Shown here: piece by piece, positions 48,332-60,139 of the stretch
Position numbering within the stretch: position 1 is the stretch's first letter
Layout: each line of letters starts with the position of its first letter
Origin: Papaver somniferum
Taxonomy: Eukaryota > Streptophyta > Magnoliopsida > Ranunculales > Papaveraceae
DNA length: 64,000 nt
Direction: 5' to 3'
NCBI RefSeq assembly: GCF_003573695.1
Contig: NC_039362.1
Coordinates: forward strand, 110,773,120 to 110,837,119
The notes under the pieces: model-generated
What the model was told of the DNA's origin: nothing
What the model saw: the letters and a program-made list of their open reading frames with translations, nothing else
The model's database searches: none
Made by a program: the position numbers and the translations under genes

Positions 48332-51206
48332 TGTTAGAGCATAGCTCGGTTGAACCCACCAAGCGTTGGTATGTCAATTTTGGTTGTCATATTTTAGTGA
48401 GCCAAAACTCATTTAAAAGTCGCTTGATTATGTACTAGAGTCAACTTCGTATAGGTTAGCTTGAAAGTATTAGGATATGAGACATTACAAGTATTGCGAA
48501 GACTTGAACAAGTGAAGAAGTAAGGAGCTACAACGACAACATCATCCTTCCACTTGAGGTTAGTAATATTTGACTTGAACTGTTTCTTTCCCTAACGTAT
48601 CTTTCAATTCATGCATATTGAAAACAAAACTTCGAAGCATGAATGATTATACTCTAGTTAGGAATAGTATTCAGGAATACAATACGAGGTTTATTGTTTA
48701 ACCATTAAACTTTGTAGATAAGACATCGACATAATCGTTTGAATGCTATTGTGATTATGTATGGGTATAAGGTGAAATTTCATCCTAGGAAACAATGTTT
48801 TACATTTGTTTTAAGGAAGTAAATTCATGAACTTGTTTTGTGAATCGAAAGAGAAATCGTCGGGCATTATTGGTATTGATATTCATTGCATATCTTTTGA
48901 ACTACCAATATGTGTGATTAGTATAACCGCTCATGACTTGTTTATGTTCTTGGTAAAACTATTAACAAAGGCCTGACTTTTGTATTGGTATGACTTTTAT
49001 TAGTGAAACCGATCTTAAGTAATCACCTGAGATGGTATGATCGATTTAGTGTTATTGGTATGACCGACTCTGGGTAAAGGGAACCGATCCTAGTAAGAGG
49101 TGCAACCTATCACAAAGGGGAATCGATCCTTGTATGAGGTGCAACAAGTTTTTAGCAGAAAGGGGAACCGATCCTATGGACATGTGCAACACGTTTTTAG
49201 GCAAAGGGGAACCGATCCTATGGACATGTGCAGCAAGTACAAGTTTGATACCATATATATGTGGGGAAGCGATCCTAGTACCTAGTTAACCGAATTTTGG
49301 TAAACTAGCGTGACTATGCGAAGTACTCACATGGAGGTAGAACTGAAACTTGGTTTGGTAGAAGCGTGAAACCCATTTTTGGTGATTGAGTGTTCTTGAT
49401 TAATCATGTAGTTCTTGAAAGTCAGATGAACTAATTCTAAACTTGTTTGGAAGTGTGGCAAATCGGTTTCAAGATTGTAAGTATGAAAGAGGACTTACAA
49501 AGTAAGGATGTCGACATACTTTGAACATGTGTAGTAACACTTATCTTTAATTGTTCAAAGTTATCCCTTAATAGCTAAAGGAAGAAAATCCCAGGATCGA
49601 AAAATAAATAAGTTAAGAATCTTTTATTTAAGGTTTTTAATTTTATATTTGGAAAATGAAAATTAGTAATATGCATTTGCTAGTTGGAGATTTTTTAAGA
49701 GATTTTCGGTCATTATTTGGACAAAGCATTTCCAGGAATTATGGAAACCGAATCTGGAATATATTGCATATCTTGAGAATATTTTCGATTTTGGAAATTC
49801 CTTGGTGTCCAAACTTCCTTGGTCTATAAATATCAAAGTTTGCATTTCGAGCAAACTAATCCTCGTGACAGCAATAACTATCTCAGTTGTGTTGCTACTG
49901 GTGAAGCCGCCTATTCGGAGAGGAGAATAACCTAATTAGGCGAAATATCTTACGGCCTCTCAATTTAAAGTTTTTTGGGGATTGAGAAGATCTATTAGTA
50001 TCGTTGGCGGGAAACTAGACAATTGCGGTTTATCTTTTGTTTTCGATTGATTTGATTGACTAACGGTGGTTGAACTTTGATTGCACCTAGTTTGTTTATG
50101 CTTGAGAATCTTTTCTTCTGATATAAGATTCACTCAAACAAGATCGAACTTTTGACGGGGATCTTTAGACTGTTTGTAGATCTAAAGACGTCTTGTGATA
50201 ATCCATTGTTAACAGACTTCGTTCTGTGCGTGATTGATCACAAGAGATTCAAGTTGATTGTATGCAGGTGTTTATTGAAGATCTAAGAAGATTTGAAGAT
50301 AAAGAAGACTTTGAAGATTTCTGATTTGGGTTCATAATCATTGGTGTGCACAATACTTGTTTCGGTATAAGAGGATCCAACTATAATCGGTTTATCCTTG
50401 TGGTAGATTAGATTGATTAGTTGTGTAGATCAGCATCAATACAATTCTTTGTGATTAAAAGTATTGATTGCAAAATCTTAACAATTACTTTGGTAGTTGA
50501 TAATAAGATAGATCTAAGAACCTGACAAAGGAGTTTATTGAGATAAACAGAAGAGCCTTTTGTCGAACTCACGTCACTTGGTTGAAAAAAGTTGATACCA
50601 AACAGATTTGTTATTCCTTTACTGTTTGGAATACGAACCAAAGGAATTGTTCCAAGTACGTGACTTATTACAGGTCGGAGGCATGGGAATACAGACGAAA
50701 CTTGGTGAAATATAGGTTTAGTTGCTTGGTCTCAACACGAAGTTGGTTTGATTTTGTATAGCGGCTTAATCCTGAGAGTATTCAATTCTGGACAAGGTCC
50801 CGGGGTTTTTCTGCATTTGCGGTTTCCTCGTTAACAAAATCTTGCTGTGTCATTTACTTTTATTTTCCGCAATTATAATTGTTGTTATTATAATTTAAAG
50901 TAAATTACACAAACATTAATTCCTATTTACTTGATAAGTAATCCTATTGTGTTTGGTTAAGTCCGAACCTTTTATCAAGTAAACATACTTCGTTGTTGCA
51001 TTGTCTCGATCTTGTATCCTTAGTCAATCGCACAAGTTATCTTGTTGTCGTATTGCCTCGATCTCGTATCCATAGACGATCAAACGAACTGTAAACAAAT
51101 TAGTTGTATTGTCTCGACTCAGTCCATAGACAATCACTTTCGGAGAAAGGACTTATAGGTGGAATTTTTTTAGTTTGAGGTATATTTGGGTACCCTCGTC
51201 TTTTCA
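48332..51206 (+). repeat. 3' LTR of C' (2875 bp)
   Basis: Pair of 19667-22546; ends TTTTCA, followed by GATTG. Tandem array at 49073-49280; likely TATA box at 49824-49833. Confidence 0.92.
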
Positions 51207-51450
51207 GATTGATCCTTGAACATTGGTCTTTGGTACCGTTCAAGTTATTTCTCTTATATTCAATCAGGATCGCAAATTATTATTGTTTAATTGCGGATTG
51301 AATTCAGAGATTGAGATATAACTCTTTGATATACTTTTCATAAGATTGAGTCTAACTGTCTAGTTGATTCTCTTGTAAGTATATTGGAGTTAGTCCATAC
51401 AGATTGCTAAGCGAAATATTGGGTGAGGTTGTTAGACTCCCGCTTTTTCA
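51207..51450 (+). repeat. C-family LTR, right part (continues 17580-19666)
   Basis: Begins with the GATTG duplication, matches the last 240 bp of the C LTR at 53301-55777 and ends CTTTTTCA before a primer site. Confidence 0.85.
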
Positions 51451-51452
51451 AT

Positions 51453-51467
51453 TGGTATCAAAGCAGG
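51453..51467 (+). promoter_or_regulatory. Primer binding site (initiator tRNA-Met type) of C copy 3
   Basis: TGGTATCAAAGCAGG, one change from the usual TGGTATCAGAGCAGG, 2 bp after the LTR. Confidence 0.8.
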
Positions 51468-51517
51468 CAAACACGTTTAAAGACCTCATAAGTCTGTGTT
51501 TGTAGCGATCTGACTCT

Positions 51518-52210
51518 ATGGACAGTAAAGTCTCTATAAACGCTTCACCAGGATTGAATTCTGATCTTAGAGAAAGTTCTGAAAAACTTGTTATTCTCCA
51601 GAAAAAGTTGGATGAACAAATCCGGATCAACTCTGATCTTGTTGCAGAAATTGCAATGTGTAAGGATTTGAAATCTATCAAAATTCCTTCAATGGATTTG
51701 AATAACTCCTTTTATTCTTCTCTGAAGAATGGTAGCAAGTCAGATGATAAACAAGGTTTAGGCTTTGTGAAACCTGATGGGACTCAGAACTACTTAAACA
51801 AGATTAAAGATGTTGGTCCATGTATATTCTGTGACTCTTACAATCACTTTCAACATACATGTATATCTTTCCAGAAAAGTTTAAAGGTTGCAAGTAATCT
51901 TCATAAGAAAGCTGAGCAACTGTTTACTTCTCTAAAAGGATGTACAAAACTAACAAGAAATCCTAAACGGGACAGTAGTATTAGTATGGGAGATTTTTCT
52001 CTAAAATCAACAACACCCTTTCAATGGTTTCTTGACAGTGGATGTAGCCGACATATGACTGGTGACCTCTCGTGGTTTGTAACTTCAAGCGACTTTGAAG
52101 GAGGTCCGGTAACATTCAGAGATGGGAGTTGTTGCTACATCAGAAAGAAGGGGACGATCAAACTTCTCGGCATTCCTGAAATCCATGATGTAGTATTCGT
52201 TAAAGGTATG
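51518..52210 (+). pseudogene. gag-pro: C copy 3: shortened gag and start of protease, cut off
   Basis: ATG (MDSKVSINASPG) lies 50 bp after the primer site. A short coiled coil, a CX2CX4HX4C knuckle (CIFCDSYNHFQHTC) and the protease motif DSGCSRHMTGD follow. The frame is open to 52210, where another C LTR starts after GGTATG; the intact copy at 56950 continues GACTGCAAAT there. Gag before the knuckle is only about 105 residues, far shorter than usual for SIRE-type elements, so the capsid part is missing. Confidence 0.8.
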
Positions 52211-53300
52211 TATTAGAGCACTGCTCGGTCAAACTCGCATGCATTGCTATCTCAAGCATGTTTGTCAATGTTAGTGATCAAAACTATAAGTCTTGATTTC
52301 TAGTCTACTATTAGCTAAGTCTCGGACTAGGATAGAAAGTGTGGGTGAGCTCAAGAACTCCATGGCGATCATCATACAAGACGAAGAACTACTCAAGGAA
52401 CTGGTGGAACTTCATCGACTAAAAGGTATGTGGAGACTTGAACTTATCTATCACTCAAAAGTATATCTACTCCATCTCCTATCTTGATAAAAAAGTCATT
52501 TTTCTATATAGACTATGATTATATACATTGTCTATTTCGAGCCGAGTTTATCTCGCTTATCAATTCCTCGAAATATGTGTGGGTAAGCTTTCGCTTTGGC
52601 CAAGTTCATCTTTACCTAGTGACGAAAGTCATGTTATGTTTCAATCACTTGAAAATGGCTTTGACGAAAAATGGTTTGTGAATAACAATCATATAACGTC
52701 CTCTAAGAATGTTTCAATGATTGAAATGAGAGTTTAGATTATATAACTATGGTTGGATATAAACATTATGAGGTAACTCATACATGTATAAGTCCTTATT
52801 CCTTGAACCAAAGTATGCGTACTTTGTTGATCAGAAAAACCGGAACAGAGTCCGCGAACCCAGTCCGCGTACTGTCGGAGGTTCTCTTCCCGAGAAAATC
52901 TGTTGGAGTTTGTGAACTGTTCACAAACTCATTCCGGGTATTTAAGTCCGCGTACCAGTCCGCGTACTTAAGTTGGTTATTTTCTAAAAACGATTATTCG
53001 TGAACATAAACTTATATAAACTAAGGAATGCAAGTTTGCAAACCGTGGCTATAAAGTTCATGAATCGATTCGAGTGAATCAAATCTTTTTTGTTTCAATT
53101 GTTTCTATTATAAAGATCTAAGCAATTGAACAACTATCTAACTAGTTCATTTGAGTCATTTGAACTAGTTATAGTAAAGAAGAATATGGTTAATATGAAA
53201 GTGCTCATATGGCTAACCATTTGGTTAACTACTGTTGAACCAACTAGATGTACATGTTTGGGTACGGTTGCACGAACCTATATAAACTTGCATTTAATTT
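52211..53300 (+). repeat. C-family LTR fragment (C4), inserted in copy 3
   Basis: Starts TATTAGAGCACTGCTC (TG changed to TA) and follows the C LTR for about 1.1 kb until a new, complete C LTR starts at 53301. The predicted target duplication is GTATG. The rest of this LTR is not in the window after the next element. Confidence 0.8.
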
Positions 53301-55777
53301 TGTTAGAGCATTGCTCGGTCGAACTCGCATGCGTTGCTATCTCAAGCATGTTTTCAATGTTAGTGATCAAAACTATATGTCTTTATTTCTAGTTTACTTA
53401 TGACTAAGTCTCGGTCTAGGATAGTTAGGAATAGTTGAGCTCCAGACTCCATGGCGATTATCTTACGAAGACGAAGAACTACTCAAGGAACCTGTGGAAC
53501 TTCCTCCGACCAAAACGTATGTGGAGACTTGAACTCATCTGTCACTCAAAAGTCTATCTACTCTATCTCCTACTCTTGAGACAAAAGTCGTATAAGTATG
53601 ATAGTTTTCATACATACACATTTGCTATTTCGAGCCGAGTTTACTCGCCTATCTTTTTATCTAAATATGTGTTGGTAAGCTTTTGCTTTAACCATTTTCA
53701 TCTTTACCCATGACGAAAGTCATGATGACGTTTCAATCTTGAAAATAGCGTTGATGACGATAGTCGATTCTTTATGTCTAACGACTATTATAACATTATA
53801 GAAGAATGTTTCAATGATTGAAATGTAGAGTTGAGATTACGTAACCAACTATGGATATAAGCATATATAGTGTGTTCGCACATTAGTGCACAAATCCATG
53901 TGCCAGAAACCAAGTGCGTGCATATGTGTGCATGCGGTATTGGTGAAGGAGACAGGTTGGGTACGCGTACTGGCGGAACTTTTCCTCCCGGAAAATTCTG
54001 CTGAGTTTGGAGTTTACAAACTCATAAACCAGTCACCTTAGGTACGCGTACCCATACGCGTACTGGAGAAACTTTTCTACCGGAAAAGTTCTGCTGAGTT
54101 TGGAAACCAAAACCAACTCAAATCCGGTAGCTAAGTTACGCATACCCGTACGCATACCCAAGCTGGTTATATTTCTCAAATCGGTATTTTCATAAACTTA
54201 AACAATAAATCAATAAGGAATGCAATCTTTGTAAATCGTGGCTATATTGTTCATGAATTGATTCAAGTGAATCAAACCGATTTTGTTTCTATTGTGTCTA
54301 TGTATAAAGATATAAGCAATTGAACAACTCTTGAACTAGTTCTTATGAGTCATTTGAACTAGTTATGAGAAAGATGATTACGGTTAATATGAAAGTGCTC
54401 ATATGGATAACCATTGGTTAACTATTTGTGAACCAACTAAGTGTACACGTTTAGGTACGGTTACTCAAACCTAAATGAATACATTTCATTTGTGTGTGTG
54501 ACAAGCTAAGTTTCGATCTAACGGTTGAAAGATACTAGCTTGGATAAATCAGGTTTTTCATCTAACGGTGAATATTGAATGCTTTGTTACCAAGGTAACT
54601 TGGATTGCAAACCCTGATTTGAAAACTATATAGGGGAGACGTCTAGCAACTGGAAAAACTAATCCCCACACCTCCTGTGTGATACTAGTTGGTTTTGCTA
54701 GAGTCGATTCTCCTTTAACCGTAGGTTTCTTCTCGAGACCCTGTCGGTTAACGACTTAAAGGCTTCATTGGGATTGTGAAGCCAGACGAAACTACTTCTC
54801 TTGTAGTTGAGCGATCTGATCTTTCCATTTTCTATCATACGAGTTCAATTGTAATATTGGCTTGAGATTATATCTCCGATAGGGAAAGATAAAAAGTAAT
54901 CACAAACATCTTTGTCTCATCGTTTGTGATTCCGAAATATCTAGTTTCGCTACCATACGATTTAGATTATTGTGAGGTGATTGATAATACTAGGCTGTTC
55001 TTCGGGAATATAAGTCTAGTTTATCAATTGGTTCCTGTTCACCTTGATTTTATCAAAAGACGGAACAAAACTTTTAGGTTTATCTGTGGGAGACAGATTT
55101 ATCTATTATTGTAGACTTTTCTGTGTGATACAGATTTTTTTATCAAAGTCTTCGACTTTGAGTCGTAGCAACTCTTGGTTGTGGGTGAGATCATCTAAGG
55201 GAATCAAGTGCGTAGTATCCTGCTGGGATCAGAGACGTAAGGAGCGCAACTATACCTTGAATCAGTGTGATATTGATTAGGGTTCAACTACAGTTCATAA
55301 CGAAATTAGTTTGTAGTAGGTTAGTGTCTGTAGCGGCTTAATACAGTGTGGTGTTCAAACTGGACTAGGTCCCGGGGTTTTTCTGCATTTGTGGTTTCCT
55401 CGTTAACAAAATTTCTGGTGTCTGTGTTATTTCTATTCCGCATTATATTTTGTTATATAATTGAAATGATACAGGTTGTGCGTTGTATCGATCAATAGTG
55501 AAATCCAACCTTTGGTTGTTGATTGGATATTGATTGATCCTTGGATATTGGTCTTTGGTACCATCTAAGTTTATTCCTTGTATTTGATAAAGACTCGCAG
55601 ATTTCTATTTGCTTGAGTAGAGATCAAATCAAGAGAAGAGATATTAACTCCTCGATATACTTTTACCTAGATTGAGTCTAACTGTCTAGTTGATTCTCTA
55701 GAAATTATATTGGAGTTAGTCCGTACAGATTGTTAATTGAAATATTGGGTGTGGTTGTTAGACCCCCGCTTTCTCAA
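53301..55777 (+). repeat. Complete C-family LTR (2477 bp)
   Basis: Starts TGTTAGAGCATTGC and ends CTTTCTCA before the primer site. Likely TATA box CTATATAGG at 54626-54634, and palindrome clusters at 53957-54170. Confidence 0.9.
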
Positions 55778-55779
55778 TT

Positions 55780-55794
55780 GGTATCAGAGCAGGT
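55780..55794 (+). promoter_or_regulatory. Primer binding site of C copy 1
   Basis: TGGTATCAGAGCAGG, the standard initiator tRNA-Met site of plant copia elements. Confidence 0.9.
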
Positions 55795-56087
55795 AAACAC
55801 GTTTAAAGACCTTATCAGTCTGTGTTTGTGGCGATCTGACTAGATTGACAGTAAAGTCTATGTAAACGCTTCACTAGGAATTTATCACAATCTTAGTGAA
55901 TGTTCTAAAAACCTTATTATTCTCCAAAGAAAGTTGGATGAACAAATCCGGATCAACCGTGATCTTGCTGTAGAAATTGCAAAGCATAAGGATTTGAAGT
56001 CAAGTGTTAAACAAAGTATATGCTTTGAAAAACTTGATAGAAGGAAGAACTTCTTAAATAAGATTATTGATGTTAACCCTTGTATGT

Positions 56088-56407
56088 NNNNNNNNNNGTA
56101 CGCGTACCCATACGCGTACTGGAGAAACTTTTCTACCGGAAAAGTTCTGCTGAGTTTGGAAACCAAAACCAACTCAAATCCGGTAGCTAAGTTACGCATA
56201 CCCGTACGCATACCCAAGCTGGTTATATTTCTCAAATCGGTATTTTCATAAACTTAAACAATAAATCAATAAGGAATGCAATCTTTGTAAATCGTGGCTA
56301 TATTGTTCATGAATTGATTCAAGTGAATCAAACCGATTTTGTTTCTATTGTGTCTATGTATAAAGATATAAGCAATTGAACAACTCTTGAACTAGTTNNN
56401 NNNNNNN
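56088..56407. other. Assembly artefact: two 10-N gaps around a misplaced 300 bp LTR piece
   Basis: N runs at 56088-56097 and 56398-56407 enclose 300 bp that appear identical to 54042-54341 of the LTR. The 165 bp before the first gap (55923-56087) are repeated after the second (56408-56572). The flanking contigs therefore overlap and the middle piece is misplaced. Confidence 0.9.
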
Positions 56408-56418
56408 TCCAAAGAAAG

Positions 56419-57879
56419 TTGGATGAACAAATCCGGATCAACCGTGATCTTGCTGTAGAAATTGCAAAGCATAAGGATTTGAAGTCAAGTGTTAAACAAA
56501 GTATATGCTTTGAAAAACTTGATAGAAGGAAGAACTTCTTAAATAAGATTATTGATGTTAACCCTTGTATGTATTGTGAGTCTGTCTATCACACTCAACA
56601 TATATGTACATCTTTTCAGAAAAGTATAAAAGTTGCGAGCAATCTTCACAAGAAAGCTGAACAACTGTTTACTTATCTAAAAAGGTGTACAATACTAACA
56701 AGAAATCCCAAACAGGAAAGTAGTGTTAGTATGGGAGCCTTTGTTTTAAAATCAACATCACCCTTTCAATGGTTTCTTGACAGTGGTTGTAGCAGACACA
56801 TGACTGGTGACCTTTCATGGTTTGTATCCATAAACGACTTTGAAGGAGGACCTGTTACTTTCGGCGATGGGAGTTGTTGCTATATTAGCAAGAAGGGTAC
56901 GATCAAGCTTCCCGGTGTTCCAGAAATCCATGATGTAGTATATGTCAAAGGTATGACTGCAAATCTTCTTTCTATTAGTCAAATTTGTGACAAAGGCCAT
57001 AGAGTTGTCTTCAATGCAAATGGATGTGACATTGTGGAAAAATCTGGAAAAGTAATTTTTCAAGGAACTCGTGGTAAAAATAACTGTTATCTTCTTGATA
57101 CTCAGTTTAGTAATTGTTGCAATTTGACTAAGGTGAAATCTACACATCTTTGGCATGAGCGTTTTGGTCACATCAATTATCGTCTCTTAACTAAGATCAT
57201 TAACAAAGAACTTGTTAGAGGCGTTCCCAAAATCAATGCAAAGATTGACGGTGTATGTGGTGCCTGTCAAAAGGGTAAACAAACGAAAGTTCATCATAAG
57301 TCATCTCGAGATATTCTCACTAAGGCTCCACTTGATTTAATTCATATGGATCTCTTCGGACCAATTCAACAATCCACTGTTGGAGGAAAGAAGTATGCCT
57401 TAGTTATGGTAGATGACTACACCAGATTCACTTGGGTAGCATTCCTAGCTCATAAGAATGAAACCCGTGATGAATTCAAGATTATTGTTAATAGAATCCA
57501 GAATGAACAAGGTCGCAAACTAAAGAAAATTAGAAGTGACCGTGGCACTGAATTCAAAGACACCAAAGTATTTGAATTCTGTGACAAACTGGGGATTATT
57601 CAACAATGCTCACCACCCATCACTCCTCAAGCTAATGGAGTCGCTGAAAGAAAGAATAAGAATATTCAGGAAATGGCCAGGGTCATGCTCCATAACAAAA
57701 ACTTACCTCTAAGGTTTTGGGGAGAAGCTGTGACATGTTACTTGATCAACCGTGTCTATCTACGGTCTAAAACCCTAAAAACCCCATATGAGTTGTGGTA
57801 TGGTAGGAAACCCAACTTACACTATCTTAGAGTGTTCGTGCTATATCCTAAAAGATCGAGAACAGAGAGGGAAATTTGA
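56419..57879 (+). pseudogene. pol: C copy 1: gag end, protease and integrase
   Basis: An open frame of 486 codons. It has a CX2CX4HX4C knuckle, then the copia protease motif DSGCSRHMTGD (Asp at residue 121). The integrase zinc-binding part (HLWHERFGH...CGACQKGKQ) follows, and a complete DD35E triad at residues 311, 374 and 410 (NGVAERKNK). After YLRVF a small deletion near 57835 shifts the frame, so integrase and RT are no longer joined. The genuine start lies before the assembly gap. In copia elements this polyprotein matures Gag and inserts the cDNA into the genome. Confidence 0.9.
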
Positions 57880-59089
57880 TACTAAAAGTGATGAAGGTAT
57901 CTTTTTGGGGTATGCGTCTGATAGTCGTGGTTTTCGAGTCTTTAATCTCAGGACCCAAGTGATGATGAAATCTGTAAATGTCATCATTGATGATATTAGC
58001 GACTTTCATCATGATTTTTCTCCTGCTGAATTGCCTCCAACCGAGACAAATGAGAAAGTCAAAGAAGTTTCGGATTCAGTTGAAGTTACACCTACTGTTA
58101 CTGATCCTGATCCTTCGAGTGACGGGGAGAAAAACACTAATCAGACTGTGCCTGGTGAACAAGAACGTGTCCCTCCACGACATCTCTGGGTTCAAAGAAA
58201 CCATGATCCAAATAGTATCATTGGAGGAAGAGATTCTACTGCAAAGACTAGAGGACAACTTCAAAATTTGTGCAATTTTAGTTGTTATCTCTCACAAGTA
58301 GAACCAAGGAATATTGATGAAGCTCTTAGAGATCCCTTATGGGTGAATGCAATGCATGAGGACTTAAATCAATTTCAAAGACAAGATGTATGGAAACTTG
58401 TACCTTGTCCTCCAAATATCAATATTGTGGGCACCAAATGGATATTTAAGAACAAGTTTGATGAGTTTGGCACCATTGTCAGAAACAAAGCAAGACTTGT
58501 CGCTCAAGGATACTCACAAATCGAAGGAATCGACTTTGACGAAACCTTTTCTCCTGTGGCACGCCTTGAGTCCATCAGATTTTTATTAGCTCATGCTTGT
58601 TTTCTTAAGGTAAAGTTATTTCAAATGGACATCAAATCCGCTTTTTTAAACGGAACCTTAAACGAAGAAGTCTATGTAGCTCAACCTAAGGGATTTGAAA
58701 ATCCTGACTTCCCAGATCACGTCCTTAAACTTAATAAGGAGCTATATGGGTTGAAACAAGCACCTCGTGCCTGGTTCGAAAAACTGACCTCATCTCTTCT
58801 TGGGAAAGGTTTTTCGAGAGGGGGAGCTGATAAAACACTGTTTACCAAGTGGAGCGTGATTTCTCAAGTTTATGTAGATGATATCATATGTGGATCAACA
58901 TCAGAGAAACTTGCACAAGAATTTCAAGTATCTCTTAGAAAGAAGTTTGAAATGAGCAATGTTGGTGAATTAAAATTCTTTTTGGGTTTACAAATTCAAC
59001 AACACAGGGATAAATTTACTTATCCCAAGAGAAATATGCTAAAGATCTTGTCTCAAGATTTGGCCTTGATAAGTCCACTCCTAAACTAA
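57830..59089 (+). pseudogene. pol: C copy 1: integrase C-terminus and reverse transcriptase
   Basis: Second frame. The integrase tail (GIFLGYASDSRGFRVFN) comes first, then a Ser/Thr/Pro-rich linker and the copia RT. The RT has KNKARLVAQGYSQ, FSPVARLESIR, QMDIKSAFLNG and the catalytic YVDD at 58871-58882. A shift near 59022 breaks the thumb/connection region. Confidence 0.9.
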
Positions 59090-59817
59090 CTCCTATGCCT
59101 ACCACTGGTAAACTGCATCGAGATGATAAAGGTATAAATGTGGATCAAAAACTTTATCGATCTATCATTGGAAGCCTTCTATATCTTACAGCCACTCGAC
59201 CTGATATTTCTTTCAGTGTTGGTTTTTGTTCTAGGTTTCAGGAAAATCCGAAGGAATCTCATCTTGAAGCTGCAAAAATGATTATACGCTACATCAATCA
59301 CACTGCAGGGTATGGTCTATCTTACACTTTTGATACTAACACTGATCTTACTGCCTATTCAGATGCAGATTGGGCAGGATGTGTGGAAGATAGAAAAAGT
59401 ACTTAAGGGGGTTTCTACTATGTAGGAATGAATCTTGTAGCTTGGCATAGCAAGAAACAAAATTCACAATCCCTCTCAACATGTGAAGCAGAATACATCG
59501 ATGCAGGCTCATGTTGTACTCAACTTCTATGGATGAAACAAATACTTGATGATTATGTAATCAACACTGGAATAATGAGAATATTATGCGACAATACCAG
59601 TGCAATTCGCATAACAGAAAATCCAGTTGAGCACTCAAGAACTAAGCACATCGACATAAGGTATCATTTTATTCGAGATCTTTATGAGAATGGTGTCATT
59701 ACTATGGAATTTGTTCCCTCGGGACAACAATTGGCTGATATTCTCACTAAACCATTAGATACTGCTACGTTTCAAAACTTACATCAATCTATTGGTGTTG
59801 TTCTGGTTCATTAGTCG
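59030..59817 (+). pseudogene. pol: C copy 1: RT end and RNase H
   Basis: Third frame. SIIGSLLYLTATRPDI leads into RNase H (SDADWAGC, TCEAEYIDAG, HIDIRYHFIRD). A TAA at 59404-59406 replaces a Ser codon in the DRKSTSGG-type motif. The frame closes at 59812-59814. Everything needed for a copia pol is present but split by two shifts and one stop. Confidence 0.9.
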
Positions 59818-59913
59818 TCCTTAACTCTTGCCCCTGTGCTTATCTCGATCCTTTGGGCAATTGAGTTTGGAACTTCTTGAGGTGTAAAGTTGTTTTTCCA
59901 CATTTGTTTCTAG

Positions 59914-60139
59914 TGAATCAAATCGGTTTTGTTTCAATTGTGTCTATTATAAAGATCTAAGCAATTGAACAACTCTCTAACTAGTTCATTTGTGTCATTT
60001 GAACTAGTTATGGTAAAGAAGAATATGGTTGATATCAAAGTGCTCATATGGCTAACCATTTGGTTAACTACTGTTGAACCAACTAGATGTACATGTTTGG
60101 GTACAGTTACACGAACCTAGATAAACATGCATTTCATTT
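59914..60139 (+). repeat. C4-like LTR fragment, second copy
   Basis: Matches 53078-53300, the piece just before the LTR of copy 1, and again sits directly before a C LTR. The pol-downstream region of copy 1 is cut off here. Confidence 0.8.

Larger units (their letters stand above)
19667..51206 (+). mobile_element. C': SIRE-like copia element, pol-less, with D and A nested inside
   Basis: Two LTRs of 2880 and 2875 bp (19667-22546 and 48332-51206) in direct orientation start TGTTAGAGCATAGC and end CTTTTCA. They are bounded by the duplication GATTG. Own internal sequence is 22547-25950, 32778-32836 and 47900-48331; the rest is inserted D and A. A tRNA-Met-like primer site follows the 5' LTR and a polypurine tract (AAAGGGGGAGAT, 48320-48331) precedes the 3' LTR. 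Only the C-terminal part of gag remains and there is no pol, so it is a non-autonomous relative of SIRE/Maximus elements. Confidence 0.9.
53301..59913 (+). mobile_element. C copy 1: SIRE/Maximus-like copia, LTR plus broken gag-pol
   Basis: 5' LTR 53301-55777, primer site, short gag, protease, integrase, RT and RNase H in copia order. The sequence after RNase H stops at 59913, where a C4-like LTR fragment appears. The start codon is ATT (ATG in copy 2 at 62551). Two scaffold gaps interrupt gag. Confidence 0.85.

Noticed and set aside
52211..53300. Short plus-strand frames possibly coding
   Set aside because: They lie in a truncated copia LTR and have no domain.
56815..57171. Minus-strand 118-codon frame, also at 63038-63394
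   Set aside because: Shadow of the integrase frame in two near-identical copies.
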